From an uncultured Lachnospiraceae bacterium (lineage in GTDB: Bacteria > Bacillota > Clostridia > Lachnospirales > Lachnospiraceae), in the NCBI GenBank assembly GCA_947593975.1, contig CANQDW010000022.1, forward strand, positions 1 through 32,372: a DNA stretch of 32,372 nt. Direction: 5' to 3'. The translations under genes and the position numbers were made by a program. Below, piece by piece: positions 1 to 8,347 of the stretch. The notes under the pieces are model-generated. The model was not told where the DNA came from, did not search any database, and was given only the letters and a program-made list of their open reading frames with translations. Positions within the stretch are counted from its first letter, which is position 1, and every line of letters starts with the position of its first letter.

Positions 1-671
1 TGGTTTGCATATATGTGGCTCATGCTCATCGATACCGTAACGGGAAGGTTAATGATCACGGGATTGTCGTCTGAAGGCTCAAGTATATCAAGAACGGCGT
101 TGCATACTTCAAGCGCGTATTCAGGCTCTGTACCCGTAAAGCTCTCCGGACTGTACTCAAACCTGAAATCGCCGTCATACTCATCCGCAAGCTGTTTTAC
201 AAGTTTTGCGCCGTCGGTAGCGATCTGCATGATCTCTTCTTTGGACATCTTAAAGACCTGTTCCCTCTGCGCAACGCTCGTCGAATTATAAAAATGCACG
301 ATCGCATTCGGAGCTCCGGAAATGGCTTCAAAAGTTTTTCTTATTATGTGGTCGCGGCACTGCGTGAGCACCTGTACAGTTACATCCTCCGGTATCATAT
401 TGTTATCAATAAGGGTTCTAAGGAAATTGTATTCCGTATCGCTTGCGGCAGGAAAACCTACTTCAATTTCCTTAAACCCGATATCTACAAGCATCTTAAA
501 AAATTTAACCTTCTCTTCAAGTCCCATCGGTATAACCAAACTCTGATTACCGTCGCGAAGATCTACGCTGCACCACACCGGCGCTTTCTCAATGTGGTCC
601 TTATGAACCCATCTGTACTCTGTCTTAGGCGGATTATAATAACCCGGACTATATTTGGTCACATCCATCAT
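1..671 (-). CDS. leuA: 2-isopropylmalate synthase, N-terminal part (runs off the left edge)
   Basis: The enzyme condenses acetyl-CoA with 2-oxoisovalerate, the first committed step of leucine synthesis in the cytoplasm. The visible 223 residues begin [15 protein letters not shown] and carry the family signature [13 protein letters not shown] near residue 34 (metal-binding Asp of the HMGL-like TIM barrel), [14 protein letters not shown] near residue 70, and the barrel segment ending [11 protein letters not shown] at the window edge. This resembles the longer LeuA type (about 550 residues) rather than the NifV-like type. The chosen start is one of two adjacent ATGs (671 or 668), 11 nt after AGGAGG at 683-688; another ATG at 681 is out of frame. 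The gene follows a T-box leader, which fits control by leucyl-tRNA charging. The C-terminal regulatory domain lies outside the window. Confidence 0.93.
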   Translation of the reverse strand, partial: MMDVTKYSPGYYNPPKTEYRWVHKDHIEKAPVWCSVDLRDGNQSLVIPMGLEEKVKFFKMLVDIGFKEIEVGFPAASDTEYNFLRTLIDNNMIPEDVTVQVLTQCRDHIIRKTFEAISGAPNAIVHFYNSTSVAQREQVFKMSKEEIMQIATDGAKLVKQLADEYDGDFRFEYSPESFTGTEPEYALEVCNAVLDILEPSDDNPVIINLPVTVSMSMSHIYAN

Positions 672-1012
672 AAGCTCTCATTCCTCCTATAAAATTTAAA
701 ATAAATAAAATAGAAAAGTCCCGTCCCAAAAGATAATTCTTAAGAGACGAGACCTGTTACCTATGTATCAGGTACCCGCGGTACCACTCTGTTTGCTGCA
801 TATGCAGCCACTCGCTACAGTCGGCATTATGCGAACTGCTTCCTCATGATAACGGCAGGATTCCGGTACAGCCTACTTTTCTACATTTCGGCGGTACTGC
901 TCAGGGGCCAGTATACACAAGGTGTGGTACCATCTCTCACCAAACGACAGCTCTCTGAAAACACATTACTTATGCTTTCTCCCCGTCAACGCATTTATTA
1001 TTACTATTATAT
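672..1012 (-). promoter_or_regulatory. T-box riboswitch leader upstream of leuA (probably tRNA-Leu)
   Basis: On the minus strand the canonical T-box AGAGTGGTACCGCGG sits at 776-790. Stem I hallmarks are AGAGAG followed by the GTTTGGTGAGAG element at 934-957. A candidate specifier CUG (Leu) followed by A lies at 902-904 on the 3' side of stem I. A terminator follows the T-box and leuA begins at 671. In this family, uncharged tRNA pairs with the specifier and with the T-box bulge, stabilises the antiterminator and allows read-through. The T-box identity is very secure; the exact specifier triplet is read by eye and less so. This leader fills the 412-nt gap between leuA and the next gene. Confidence 0.92.
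711..755 (-). terminator. Regulated terminator of the leuA T-box
   Basis: On the minus strand the arms at 744-755 and 716-727 form a 12-bp stem including three G-U pairs, with a 16-nt loop, followed by UUUUCUA. The 5' arm begins 20 nt after the T-box motif, as expected for the mutually exclusive antiterminator/terminator arrangement. Confidence 0.82.
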
Positions 1013-1018
1013 TCGGTT

Positions 1019-1047
1019 ATTCTACCAAAAAGAAATATTATTGTCAA
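1019..1047 (-). promoter_or_regulatory. Promoter of the leuA T-box transcript
   Basis: TTGACA (1042-1047), a 17-nt spacer and TAGAAT (1019-1024) on the minus strand form a good housekeeping-sigma promoter. The predicted start near 1012 gives a leader of about 340 nt, the right size for a T-box. Confidence 0.7.
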
Positions 1048-1083
1048 GCACTCTCATCGACATATAAATGATAAGATTTTGTT

Positions 1084-1740
1084 TCAGCAAAATTTCCCGT
1101 CTTTCATCCTAAGCAGCACGTCAGCCATACCGGCAATTTCGCTGTCGTGCGTCACAATTATCACCAAATACCCCTTGTCATGCGCAAGGCTCCACAATAT
1201 ATCAACAATATTCTGCGTATTTGCGGAGTCAAGATTTCCGGTCGGCTCATCTGCCAGCAAAATTTTTGCATTGGATGCAAGGCTCCTCGCGATCGCTACG
1301 CGCTGCCTTTCCCCGCCCGAAAGCTTTGACGGGAACCTCTCCATCTTTTCTTTTGTAATCCCCACTCCTTCAAGCAAAGAAACAGCCCGCGCTTTGGCAT
1401 CTTTTGGCCTGATACCGCATAATTCCATAGGGAAGCAGACATTTTCTGTTACCGTAAGCAGCTCAAACAGATGAAACGCCTGAAATATCACAGAAATACT
1501 TTCACGCCGGTAACGGTCAAGATCAAGGTCCTTTAGACTGTTCCCGCGAAAAGAAACTTCGCCTTCTGTTGGCAGATCCAGTCCCGCAAGCATGGAAAGA
1601 AGCGTAGACTTTCCGGAACCTGAATGACCCGAAACAGCATAGACCTTCCCTTCCATAAACTCATAAGAAATTTCTGAGACAGCGGCCTTTGGCGAATTTT
1701 TATATCTATAAGTTACATTTTTTAAAGCTAAAGCTGACAT
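1084..1740 (-). CDS. ABC transporter ATP-binding protein, MacB/LolD type
   Basis: This is the cytoplasmic ATPase of the lipoprotein/permease operon. The 218 residues hold a complete set of motifs: Walker A GHSGSGKST (about 38-46), Q-loop Gln in VIFQAFHLFE (about 87), signature LSGGERQ (140-146), Walker B ILLADEPTG (about 160-167) and H-loop VTHD (about 198). The loop after the Q-loop and the overall length match ATPases that serve FtsX-like permeases (MacB, LolD, BceA families). The start ATG lies 7 nt after the permease stop. Its ribosome site AGGAG is inside the last codons of the permease gene, so the two are translationally coupled. The ATPase itself is intact although its permease partner is interrupted. 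The substrate cannot be read from the sequence; export, or mechanical signalling with a lipoprotein, are the usual roles. Confidence 0.9.
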   Translation of the reverse strand: MSALALKNVTYRYKNSPKAAVSEISYEFMEGKVYAVSGHSGSGKSTLLSMLAGLDLPTEGEVSFRGNSLKDLDLDRYRRESISVIFQAFHLFELLTVTENVCFPMELCGIRPKDAKARAVSLLEGVGITKEKMERFPSKLSGGERQRVAIARSLASNAKILLADEPTGNLDSANTQNIVDILWSLAHDKGYLVIIVTHDSEIAGMADVLLRMKDGKFC

Positions 1741-1747
1741 ATCATGT

Positions 1748-4700
1748 TCACTCCTTTACCTGCAAAAGTTCCAGTATCCTGTATCCCGTTGTCCGTATGG
1801 CCGCCGCGGACGCGCCGCAAATGCCGCACAACAGATACAGCGTTTGATAAACAGCGATCGTTTTTATACTCCCCGCAAACAGATCCGCGCTATATAAGGC
1901 GAGCCCACCTGCCGAAACAGCGGTTCCCGCAATGCACAAAATGATATATCCAGATACCAGCATGCACAGGGCGCGCTTTTTTGTGACGCCCAAAGAGCGT
2001 AAAACCGCCGCTTCCGGCGCCGACTGCATAATAATGCTTACCGCTGCAAGCAGTCCTATAATAAGTACGGCAGCCACAGCCGCCGGAAACAGCGACTCAA
2101 GCAGCCCGCTTATATGTCTGATATTCTCAAGCGCCGCCGAGTCAACATGCCAGGACGCCATCGGAGCATAATTTGTTCCCTGCTTTTTTTGGTCTTTTAG
2201 CATAATGTTAAGATCGTCAAGCCTTTCATTGTCTGCCAAAGAGAATTCACAGTATCTTACCGGGAACGGCTGTCCGTAAAGTTCATTTGCCGCTCTGTTT
2301 ATTACGGTAAAAATCCCGTCCGAAACATTCGCAGCTTTTGAATCTATAATCCCTGCAATTTTATATGTCTTACAGGCTCTTACGGCCGCCTCGCTAATCT
2401 TTTCATTATCCCCGTACAGATCTTTTATAAACGCATACATATCATTCGATATAAGAGACAGCTCATCGCCCGGATTTACATGGAGCTTTTCCGCAAGAGC
2501 CCTCCCTATCAGGCATAACTGGCCGGTACCCGAAAAAACAGAACCGTCATACCCTTCTGCATACGTGATCTTACAGTCATCCGCAAGATATTTGTCAAAA
2601 TCATTCGTGACCGTCATAACACAATTTAAACCGGTATCGCCTATACACACGCTAAAATTACTGTAATAATACAGATCCTTTACCAGATCCGATCCCTGCA
2701 ATTCAGAAACTGCCGAAGATGAAAATCCCAAAGCTTTGCCTTTTACGTCAATTTCATAAAAAGCGTTCCGGTATGAAAGTTTTGCCATAGCAAACACACA
2801 GATACCTGCTGTAAGCGCGGCAGATAATATAAGCGATATCGCTGTTTTAGCGGCGTTTCTTCGCATATGGCGCATAACATAAGCGCACACATGGCGTACC
2901 GCCCCGTACTTTCCCTGTACCGCGGTCATGCCAAGGTCAAGGCGCAATTCCTTAATATTCGGTTTTTCGGGCGCAGACAATTCGCTTTCCGCGCATATTT
3001 CAGCATTGCCTTTATGTGATGTTTTTTCCTGTAAAAGTCTAAGCGGAGGGATATTTTTCATCCTTCTTATGAAAAACAGGGTGACAAATGATAATAACGC
3101 CAGTTCACTAACCAGACCAAATATTATAATGTTTACAGGCAGCGTTATCTCGGGCGCATAATTCAGTTCAGAATTTACCGCCATGTCTGAAAGCGTTTTT
3201 GCCGCTCTATCTGACGTATAAACAACACCTGCGATGCATCCGCCCGCTGCCGCCGGTACTGACAGTACAAAAAAAGGCAGCGCGATAAGACCTGCCGCTT
3301 TTCTTTTCTGCGTTCCGAGAAGCCTCATAACGGCATAAGATTTTTTGTTTCTCCCAATGTAAAGATATACCGCAAAAAACAGCGCAAGCGCCGCTCCCGC
3401 CGTATATAATACGGCAGTAAAAAGCGATGCCAAAGAACCTTTTTTAAAACTGTCCTTTATGCTCATAAAACCGCCGTCTGATAAGCGCAGACCTACATCC
3501 ATCTCCGAAGCAAGGAGCTCAGCTTTTTCCCTGAACGCTTCCATATCATAGATATCTTCGATAAAGACGCTGAACTCGCCCATAGCAGGTTCATAGTCCT
3601 CCGAAACACTGACAGGAAGCAGCGATTTCGGCACAAAAACCGTATTCGGCGTATAACTCCATCCATTATCTGCAATACGCTCCTCAACATCGTTAGTAAA
3701 CCGGTACGCCCCTACGATCTCAAGTTCAGCCGCATCAGAAAAATTCGGGATCCGCCTTCCGATCAACGCTCTTGCTCCCACAACCGGGTCCTGATGATCA
3801 AGCCTGTCGCCAAGCTTTATGCTGATCTTGTCCCCCACAGACAAATGATATGTTTCCAAAAAAAGTTCATTTACTACGCAGACGTCAGTATCCCCCGCCG
3901 TCACTGGACGCCCTTTTGTTACAACAATGTTTCGTTCATTTACATACGGTATGGAGCGCATATCAGACGTATATACAATGTCATAGACATAAAGATCCTG
4001 CTTTGCCGCTTCCAAAACGCCTTTCTGATAAGCAAATTCATCCGTTTCAAGATAATCATCACCTAAGCCGTCTAAAACACAAAAAGCCTTTTGCCCCTGT
4101 TCCAGTACCGACATTATAAGATCCCTGCCGACAGCTTCGTCATAATGTCCCGTAACAAGGCATCTGGTTCCTTTATCCAGACCGTCATAAAATGACCGCG
4201 GCAGTCTTCCATATTCTCCGTACTCTATATTTTCCCATGAAGCGTCTTCCTCTAAGAGCGCCGTTTCTATTTTAAGCGGCTGTCCTTCGTCAATTTCAAT
4301 GTCGCCGGCAAGTACGGCAACATCATCTAATAATACATCTATAAACAACCCGGAATCCTGTATATCTTCGTAACCGGAATATGTACCTTCAACAACAAAT
4401 TCAGCCGTGCTGCGCCCCGAATAATCTTTATCTGTCAAACGCCTGTAATCCTCTATCAGTCCGGCAGTCATATATCTTTTATCCGCAAGCGTGACGCCGG
4501 GCAGCGATGAAAATTCTTCTATCTGTTCATCCGAAGGTCACGGCTTATCCTGCGTATCATAATAATATGTAACATTATCACCGATTGACGATGTAATATC
4601 CGGCACGCTGTTGTCTAACGCCGCCGCGCCATGATAGAAACTGCGGACGTTTTCTGTTTCTCTCCTTGTAACCGTATAATCCGTAATGTTAGAGCATAAT

Positions 4701-4789
4701 GTAAATGAAGCAGCCGCTATAAGCAAAAAAGCAACAGCCGTTTTTACAGGAGAGCGCAGCAATACTTTCAGCGCAAAAATCTTTCTCAT
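1748..4789 (-). pseudogene. FtsX/MacB-type ABC permease, interrupted by one in-frame TGA
   Basis: Read through, this is one 1014-codon frame from ATG 4789 (AGGGGAC ribosome site overlapping the lipoprotein stop) to TGA 1748. The frame is split by TGA at 4538-4540 into an 83-residue N-terminal piece and a downstream open frame whose first ATG is 4471, with no good ribosome site. Layout in joined numbering: one membrane segment near residues 14-33, a large extracellular domain to about 450, three membrane segments (about 457-480, 499-526, 549-574), a further membrane segment near 650, a second extracellular domain, then three last segments (about 900-1005). This is the duplicated FtsX arrangement. 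Codon context (KP-stop-PSDEQIEEF) continues sensibly on both sides, so a point nonsense change, perhaps TGG to TGA, is more likely than a frameshift. A sequencing error or read-through cannot be excluded. Confidence 0.8.
4538..4540 (-). other. In-frame TGA that interrupts the FtsX permease
   Basis: The frame is open for 83 codons before this TGA and for more than 900 after it, with the same reading frame on both sides. There are 22 sense codons between it and the next ATG at 4471. Confidence 0.85.
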
Positions 4790-4801
4790 GACCGGTCCCC
4801 T

Positions 4802-7081
4802 TTACTTATTCTCATTTACATATTTATATACCCTGTCCTGAAGTATATTAACAACGTCGTCAGCAGACTTGCTTCCCCTGAAATATCCGTAAACCTCTTC
4901 ACTGACTATTTTTATAACTTCACTGTTATCCGTTTTGAATTTTGCGTTTTTAATAAGGTTTCTTATCAGTTCCACATCCTTATCGGTAAAAATACTGTTG
5001 TCAATTTCAAGGTTATTCACCATAGACGTTCCTTCGCTGTACGGCGTTACAACCGTTCCGTCCTCTTCGGTATATGTCTCTGCTGCCGATACCCTGCGTA
5101 TAAGCTTTTCAAATTCTTCTTTTCCTGCCGGCATATAAGCACTCATAGTTTCTTCTGCATCATATTCCCCCTCAGGATTATATGTTACAATGCTTTTAAT
5201 AAAATCCCACGCCGCTTCTTTATTCTCGGAAGAAGCCGTCATTGCAGGCGCGCTGCCCTCAGGGCATATATATGTTCCGTTCCTGTCTTCCGCAGGATAT
5301 CCCGTATATTCAATATCATTACTAAAGAGCGTCTGTCCGTATCTCAAGTCAGTTATATCTAAGATATCGATAAAATCAATAAGGATTTTCCCATCCTTTA
5401 TATATTTCTTTACATCATTATAATCATCATAGATTTCATAATCCTCCGGGAATCTGTTACAGAATTCAATGAGCTTTTTAAATTCCCCGTCCTTAAAATC
5501 CACTTCGCCCGTATTCCAGTCAATATAGCTGTCTATAGCATAGCTTATAAGGCTGTCAAATATCTCGCTTTTTGAATCGGTGCTGCTTAACATCGTATCC
5601 TCAGGCTTTGAGTTATAATAGTCAATAAATTCATCCATAGTCCAGCCTGCGCTGTACTGCCCCGCATCCGAAGCTTTCGCCGCCATAGTCTTTATACTGA
5701 ATTTTTTCATGATATAATACAATTTGCCGTCTGTAGTCATTGCATCAATGAGACCGTCTGTAAAATAATCTTCATTTAATGTATCATCCTTTTTAAGATA
5801 CGGCATAAGGTCGCAGAAAAGTCCCGCCTTTTCATATTTTGCCGCGTCTACCGTACTTATATCGATCACATCAGGTACATTGCCGGTCATTACATCCCTT
5901 GCCAGAGCCTCGCCGGGGTCGCTTTCATTACTGTAATCTATAAGCTTAACCTTATATTTGTCGCTTGTCCTGTTGTATCTTATAACATTTTCCTTACGCT
6001 CCTGATCCGCCATTACAGCTCCGTCTTTGCAGAGCGCTGCGTATGTTATTGTCTGTTTTTCGGAAACAGGCGTTTTCTCAATATATCCAAATGTATACCT
6101 CATCATATTATCCCTATATGTCAAAAACATACGTCCGTCATCCGTATACGTAAGACTCTGTACATACGTGCCTATGATCCCCGTATCAAGCCAGTTAAGC
6201 ATGTGCTTCATTTCATGCGAACCGTTATCATACATATACAGGTTATCCATATCCCTCACATAAAATGACGTATCGTTATATCCGTCGTACAAGAAGCTTT
6301 TTGGTGTTCCGCCATGTCCGTCGTATCCAAAATTATATTCATCGCCGGATATCGTCTCATATGAAAGCTCGCCCTTACCTGTGTCCACATACGAATATTT
6401 CAGATCGTATCCTGTATTTGTGCCTACAATAAGCTTTCCGTTATTATCAAATATTATATCCTCTATAAAATCATTGGTATATATGGTACATGTCTTATTT
6501 CCCGCCTCATCAAATCCAAGCAGGCATGATTTGTACTCTCCCGTATCGCAGTCTGCCGCAACATACAGCGTACCGTCCCCGGCATACCTCGCTTTAGTCA
6601 TCCTGAGCTCATTTTCACCGTCACTAATATCGGGAAATACTACCTCTTCCCTGCTGTTTACGATAAGGCAGTCAAGTTCCGACACATTATCAATAGAGCA
6701 CATTTCCGAATACGTGCCCGCCTTAAGGTCATACTTATACACTTTCCCTTCATCGGTATCCTCGCCATATTTTTCCTTCATCTCTTCAGGCGAGAGATTT
6801 ATCACGTCATTATAATATTCTTCATCATATTTCGGCGTTATCTTTACCGCATAATACAGATTATTATTATTTACGCAGCTTCCATATATCTGCGTGTCAA
6901 ATCCGTTCGGATACACTTCATTATATTTATCGTCTACCCCTGCCTTTATTTCATTATATACATATGAATCCTCGCCTGTATCCTTATCCGTTTCCGTCTC
7001 TTTTTCTTTCCCACATGCCGCAAATATCATTGCGCACATAACCGCAGCAATTATTAATATCGTTTTTTTATACATAATCAC
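4802..7081 (-). CDS. Large lipoprotein with family 1 extracellular solute-binding domain
   Basis: The 759-residue protein starts with a lipoprotein signal peptide: KK, a hydrophobic stretch, and lipobox IFAAC with the lipidated Cys near residue 23, followed by a charged Lys/Glu/Asp-rich tether. Residues ~40-350 are beta-strand-rich with repeated YDLK/DNGKLIVG-like blades and may form a propeller; this half I do not recognise. Residues ~365-740 look like a family 1 solute-binding protein, with NVIRYNRTSDKYKVKLIDY, GNVPDVIDISTVDAAKYEKAG and an EAAWDFIKSI motif near residue 635. GTG at 7081 is preferred to ATG at 7075 because GGAAGG (7090-7095) is 8 nt away. It is the first gene of an operon with an FtsX-type permease and ATPase, and lies 12 nt before the permease. 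That pairing is unusual, since solute-binding proteins normally serve importers with different permeases. The ligand is unknown. Confidence 0.85.
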   Translation of the reverse strand: MIMYKKTILIIAAVMCAMIFAACGKEKETETDKDTGEDSYVYNEIKAGVDDKYNEVYPNGFDTQIYGSCVNNNNLYYAVKITPKYDEEYYNDVINLSPEEMKEKYGEDTDEGKVYKYDLKAGTYSEMCSIDNVSELDCLIVNSREEVVFPDISDGENELRMTKARYAGDGTLYVAADCDTGEYKSCLLGFDEAGNKTCTIYTNDFIEDIIFDNNGKLIVGTNTGYDLKYSYVDTGKGELSYETISGDEYNFGYDGHGGTPKSFLYDGYNDTSFYVRDMDNLYMYDNGSHEMKHMLNWLDTGIIGTYVQSLTYTDDGRMFLTYRDNMMRYTFGYIEKTPVSEKQTITYAALCKDGAVMADQERKENVIRYNRTSDKYKVKLIDYSNESDPGEALARDVMTGNVPDVIDISTVDAAKYEKAGLFCDLMPYLKKDDTLNEDYFTDGLIDAMTTDGKLYYIMKKFSIKTMAAKASDAGQYSAGWTMDEFIDYYNSKPEDTMLSSTDSKSEIFDSLISYAIDSYIDWNTGEVDFKDGEFKKLIEFCNRFPEDYEIYDDYNDVKKYIKDGKILIDFIDILDITDLRYGQTLFSNDIEYTGYPAEDRNGTYICPEGSAPAMTASSENKEAAWDFIKSIVTYNPEGEYDAEETMSAYMPAGKEEFEKLIRRVSAAETYTEEDGTVVTPYSEGTSMVNNLEIDNSIFTDKDVELIRNLIKNAKFKTDNSEVIKIVSEEVYGYFRGSKSADDVVNILQDRVYKYVNENK

Positions 7082-7121
7082 TCACGCTTCCTTCCTTTTT
7101 ATATGATATCATAGTGTAATT

Positions 7122-7160
7122 ATATTACCTCAAATATTATGCATTGTCAAGTACTTGGTT
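7122..7160 (-). promoter_or_regulatory. Promoter/operator block A of the lipoprotein-FtsX operon
   Basis: On the minus strand TTGACA (7145-7150), 17 nt and TAATAT (7122-7127) form the promoter. The 10-bp perfect palindrome CAAGTACTTG at 7148-7157 overlaps the -35 box and is a candidate operator. The 39 bp match block B at 11318-11356 at 38 positions; the only difference is at 7142. Confidence 0.72.
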
Positions 7161-7175
7161 AAAGTTTGTTAAAAG

Positions 7176-7211
7176 GCAAAAAGAAAAACTGCTTTCTAAA
7201 AGACAGCAGTT
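7176..7211 (-). terminator. Terminator of the tRNA-Arg-His-Gln transcript
   Basis: On the minus strand AACTGCT (7205-7211) pairs with AGCAGTT (7187-7193) around an 11-nt loop, followed by TTTCTTTTT. It lies about 40 nt downstream of tRNA-Gln and just before promoter block A of the next operon. Confidence 0.75.
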
Positions 7212-7252
7212 CGTATATAAACAATATCGCATATTATCTAATATCCGTATAA

Positions 7253-7324
7253 CTGGGCTAGCTGGATTCGAACCAGCGCATACAGCAGTCAAAGTGCTGT
7301 GTCTTACCGCTTGACGATAGCCCA
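7253..7324 (-). tRNA. tRNA-Gln (anticodon TTG)
   Basis: The minus strand folds as a full cloverleaf. The 7-bp acceptor TGGGCTA/TAGCCCA, anticodon stem CAGCA/TGCTG around CT-TTG-AC, and T-arm GGTTCGAATCC are visible. The discriminator base is G and CCA is not encoded. It is the last gene of a three-tRNA transcript. Confidence 0.95.
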
Positions 7325-7339
7325 ATAATAAATAAAAAA

Positions 7340-7414
7340 GGTGGATAAAGGGATTCGAACCCTTGGCCTCCAGAGCCACAATCTGGCGCGCTAACCAGCT
7401 GCGCTATACCCACC
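7340..7414 (-). tRNA. tRNA-His (anticodon GTG)
   Basis: Cloverleaf on the minus strand with anticodon stem CCAGA/TCTGG around TT-GTG-GC, T-arm GGTTCGAATCC, and an extra 5' G (position 7414) facing discriminator C. The extra base pair is the histidine-specific identity element. CCA is not encoded. Confidence 0.95.
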
Positions 7415-7420
7415 ATGAAA

Positions 7421-7494
7421 CGTGCCAGAAGGGATTCGAACCCCCGACAAACGGCTTAGAAGGCCGTTGCTCTATCCAACTGAGCTACTGGCAC
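7421..7494 (-). tRNA. tRNA-Arg (anticodon TCT)
   Basis: Cloverleaf on the minus strand with acceptor GTGCCAG/CTGGCAC, anticodon stem ACGGC/GCCGT around CT-TCT-AA and T-arm GGTTCGAATCC. The discriminator is G and CCA is not encoded. It is the first gene of the tRNA transcript and reads AGA codons. Confidence 0.95.
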
Positions 7495-7525
7495 ACACAG
7501 ATGCTTTCCTAGTCTGACCTATACT

Positions 7526-7554
7526 AGTCTACATTAAGCATTTGGTTTTGTCAA
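7526..7554 (-). promoter_or_regulatory. Promoter of the tRNA-Arg-His-Gln operon
   Basis: TTGACA (7549-7554), a 17-nt spacer and TAGACT (7526-7531) lie on the minus strand about 30 nt before tRNA-Arg. Confidence 0.72.
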
Positions 7555-7586
7555 CAAAAATTTTGCCCCCGTAAAACGAGTGTTTT

Positions 7587-8153
7587 TTACAATCTGTCAT
7601 ATAAAATAACTGATTTACCCGTTGATCTACGGATTTTCTCCTTATACAACAATGTCCATGACGCTTGATTCTGTGTATAATCCCTTCTGCTTTGCGGGAA
7701 AAAAGAACGACAGTAATATTTATCATCTTCTTTCCTCGACAAAAAAATAAACACATTCCTGCCTTTTGCCTTATTTTTCATAAGATAATCTGCTTCTATC
7801 ATTGAGTGTATATTATTTCTCCTGTTATACTTGAATATCGTATCATTGCTGTCAAATAAATCTTCCAATAACGGCAGCATATCTACTCGCTCTGCAATAT
7901 TTTTATAAAAATCTGACATTTCAACTTGCGATACTGTTATAATCTTTTCTCTTATTTCATCAAAAACAATTCCCCTGTCACGTCTCAGTTCTGCTCTGTC
8001 TGTCAGATATTGCAACCCCATTAAATGATAACAATCTTTCTTATCAAATATAATTCTCAGGGTTATAGCCACTCCTTTTCTGCCAAGCAGAATATTATAT
8101 TCCGTGTCAAGTAACGATTCAAAAGAAATAACACAATCATATATATTATTCAT
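7587..8153 (-). CDS. PBECR4-domain protein, predicted BECR-fold ribonuclease
   Basis: This 188-residue single-domain protein has no signal peptide or membrane segment, so it should act in the cytoplasm. It matches the PBECR4 pattern as I know it: CYHLMGLQYLTD near residue 41, a VFDEI--KIITVSQVEMSDFYKNIAERV segment (about 63-90), LLEDLFDSNDTIFKYN (about 95-110), an IEADYLMKN segment, and a C-terminal core CRSFFPQSRRDYT plus SWTLLYKEK ending in YDRL. The PBECR families were defined as Barnase/EndoU/colicin/RelE-like nucleases in phage and mobile-element proteins; RNase activity here is inference. The ribosome site is GGATGAGG just before ATG 8153. A perfect terminator palindrome lies 28 nt upstream, with a promoter-like site about 200 nt upstream, suggesting attenuation or an RNA antidote. 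Family call fairly sure, function uncertain. Confidence 0.75.
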   Translation of the reverse strand: MNNIYDCVISFESLLDTEYNILLGRKGVAITLRIIFDKKDCYHLMGLQYLTDRAELRRDRGIVFDEIREKIITVSQVEMSDFYKNIAERVDMLPLLEDLFDSNDTIFKYNRRNNIHSMIEADYLMKNKAKGRNVFIFLSRKEDDKYYCRSFFPQSRRDYTQNQASWTLLYKEKIRRSTGKSVILYDRL

Positions 8154-8181
8154 AACCTCATCCTATCCGTACTTTTATATT

Positions 8182-8211
8182 AGAAAAGCTCTGCTTAAGC
8201 AGAGCTTTTCT
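8182..8211. terminator. Perfect 15-bp-arm terminator palindrome
   Basis: The 30-nt segment is its own reverse complement, with a core GCTCTGC/GCAGAGC and TTTTCT on each side, so it can terminate in both directions. On the minus strand it lies between the structured leader and the PBECR4 start codon, where it would act either as the end of a short RNA or as an attenuator. It also ends the second ABC operon. Confidence 0.85.
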
Positions 8212-8347
8212 AACATTTTCTTTCAACAGCAGAACTGTCTAGCCGGATTGTGGTAAATGTCAAACCCTTATAAAGCTAATAAGATACTGCACTCCGGCAC
8301 AACACCTTATTTTAACGCTTTGACAGACACTCAAGTTGCCCATCTTT
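8182..8347 (-). ncRNA. Candidate structured leader RNA before the PBECR4 gene
   Basis: From the predicted start near 8347 to the terminator, the transcript shows several possible helices. TGTCAAA early in the RNA pairs with TTTGACA about 60 nt later. Inside that, AATAAG pairs with CTTATT. A loop GCCGGA can pair with downstream TCCGGC, which would be a pseudoknot. CTGTC can also pair with GACAG, competing with the first helix. I do not recognise a known riboswitch. There are no tandem repeats of the kind seen in ToxIN-type antitoxin RNAs. The evidence is by-eye pairing only. Confidence 0.38.

Noticed and set aside
4538-4540. The in-frame TGA as a selenocysteine codon
   Set aside because: No selenocysteine function is known for FtsX-type permeases, the site is in an extracellular loop near the N-terminus, and no convincing bacterial SECIS hairpin was seen directly after the codon. 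A nonsense mutation or read error is simpler.
7253-7494. A phage or ICE attachment site at the tRNA cluster next to PBECR4
   Set aside because: PBECR4 proteins are known from mobile elements, but no integrase and no direct repeat of a tRNA 3' end was seen in the 7500-8530 region.
8182-8347. A classic ToxIN/TenpIN/CptIN-type antitoxin repeat array
   Set aside because: The leader has no tandem repeats of the usual ~20-45 nt, and the protein is PBECR4-like rather than ToxN/AbiQ-like. Only the gene order is similar, so I did not assign it to type III.
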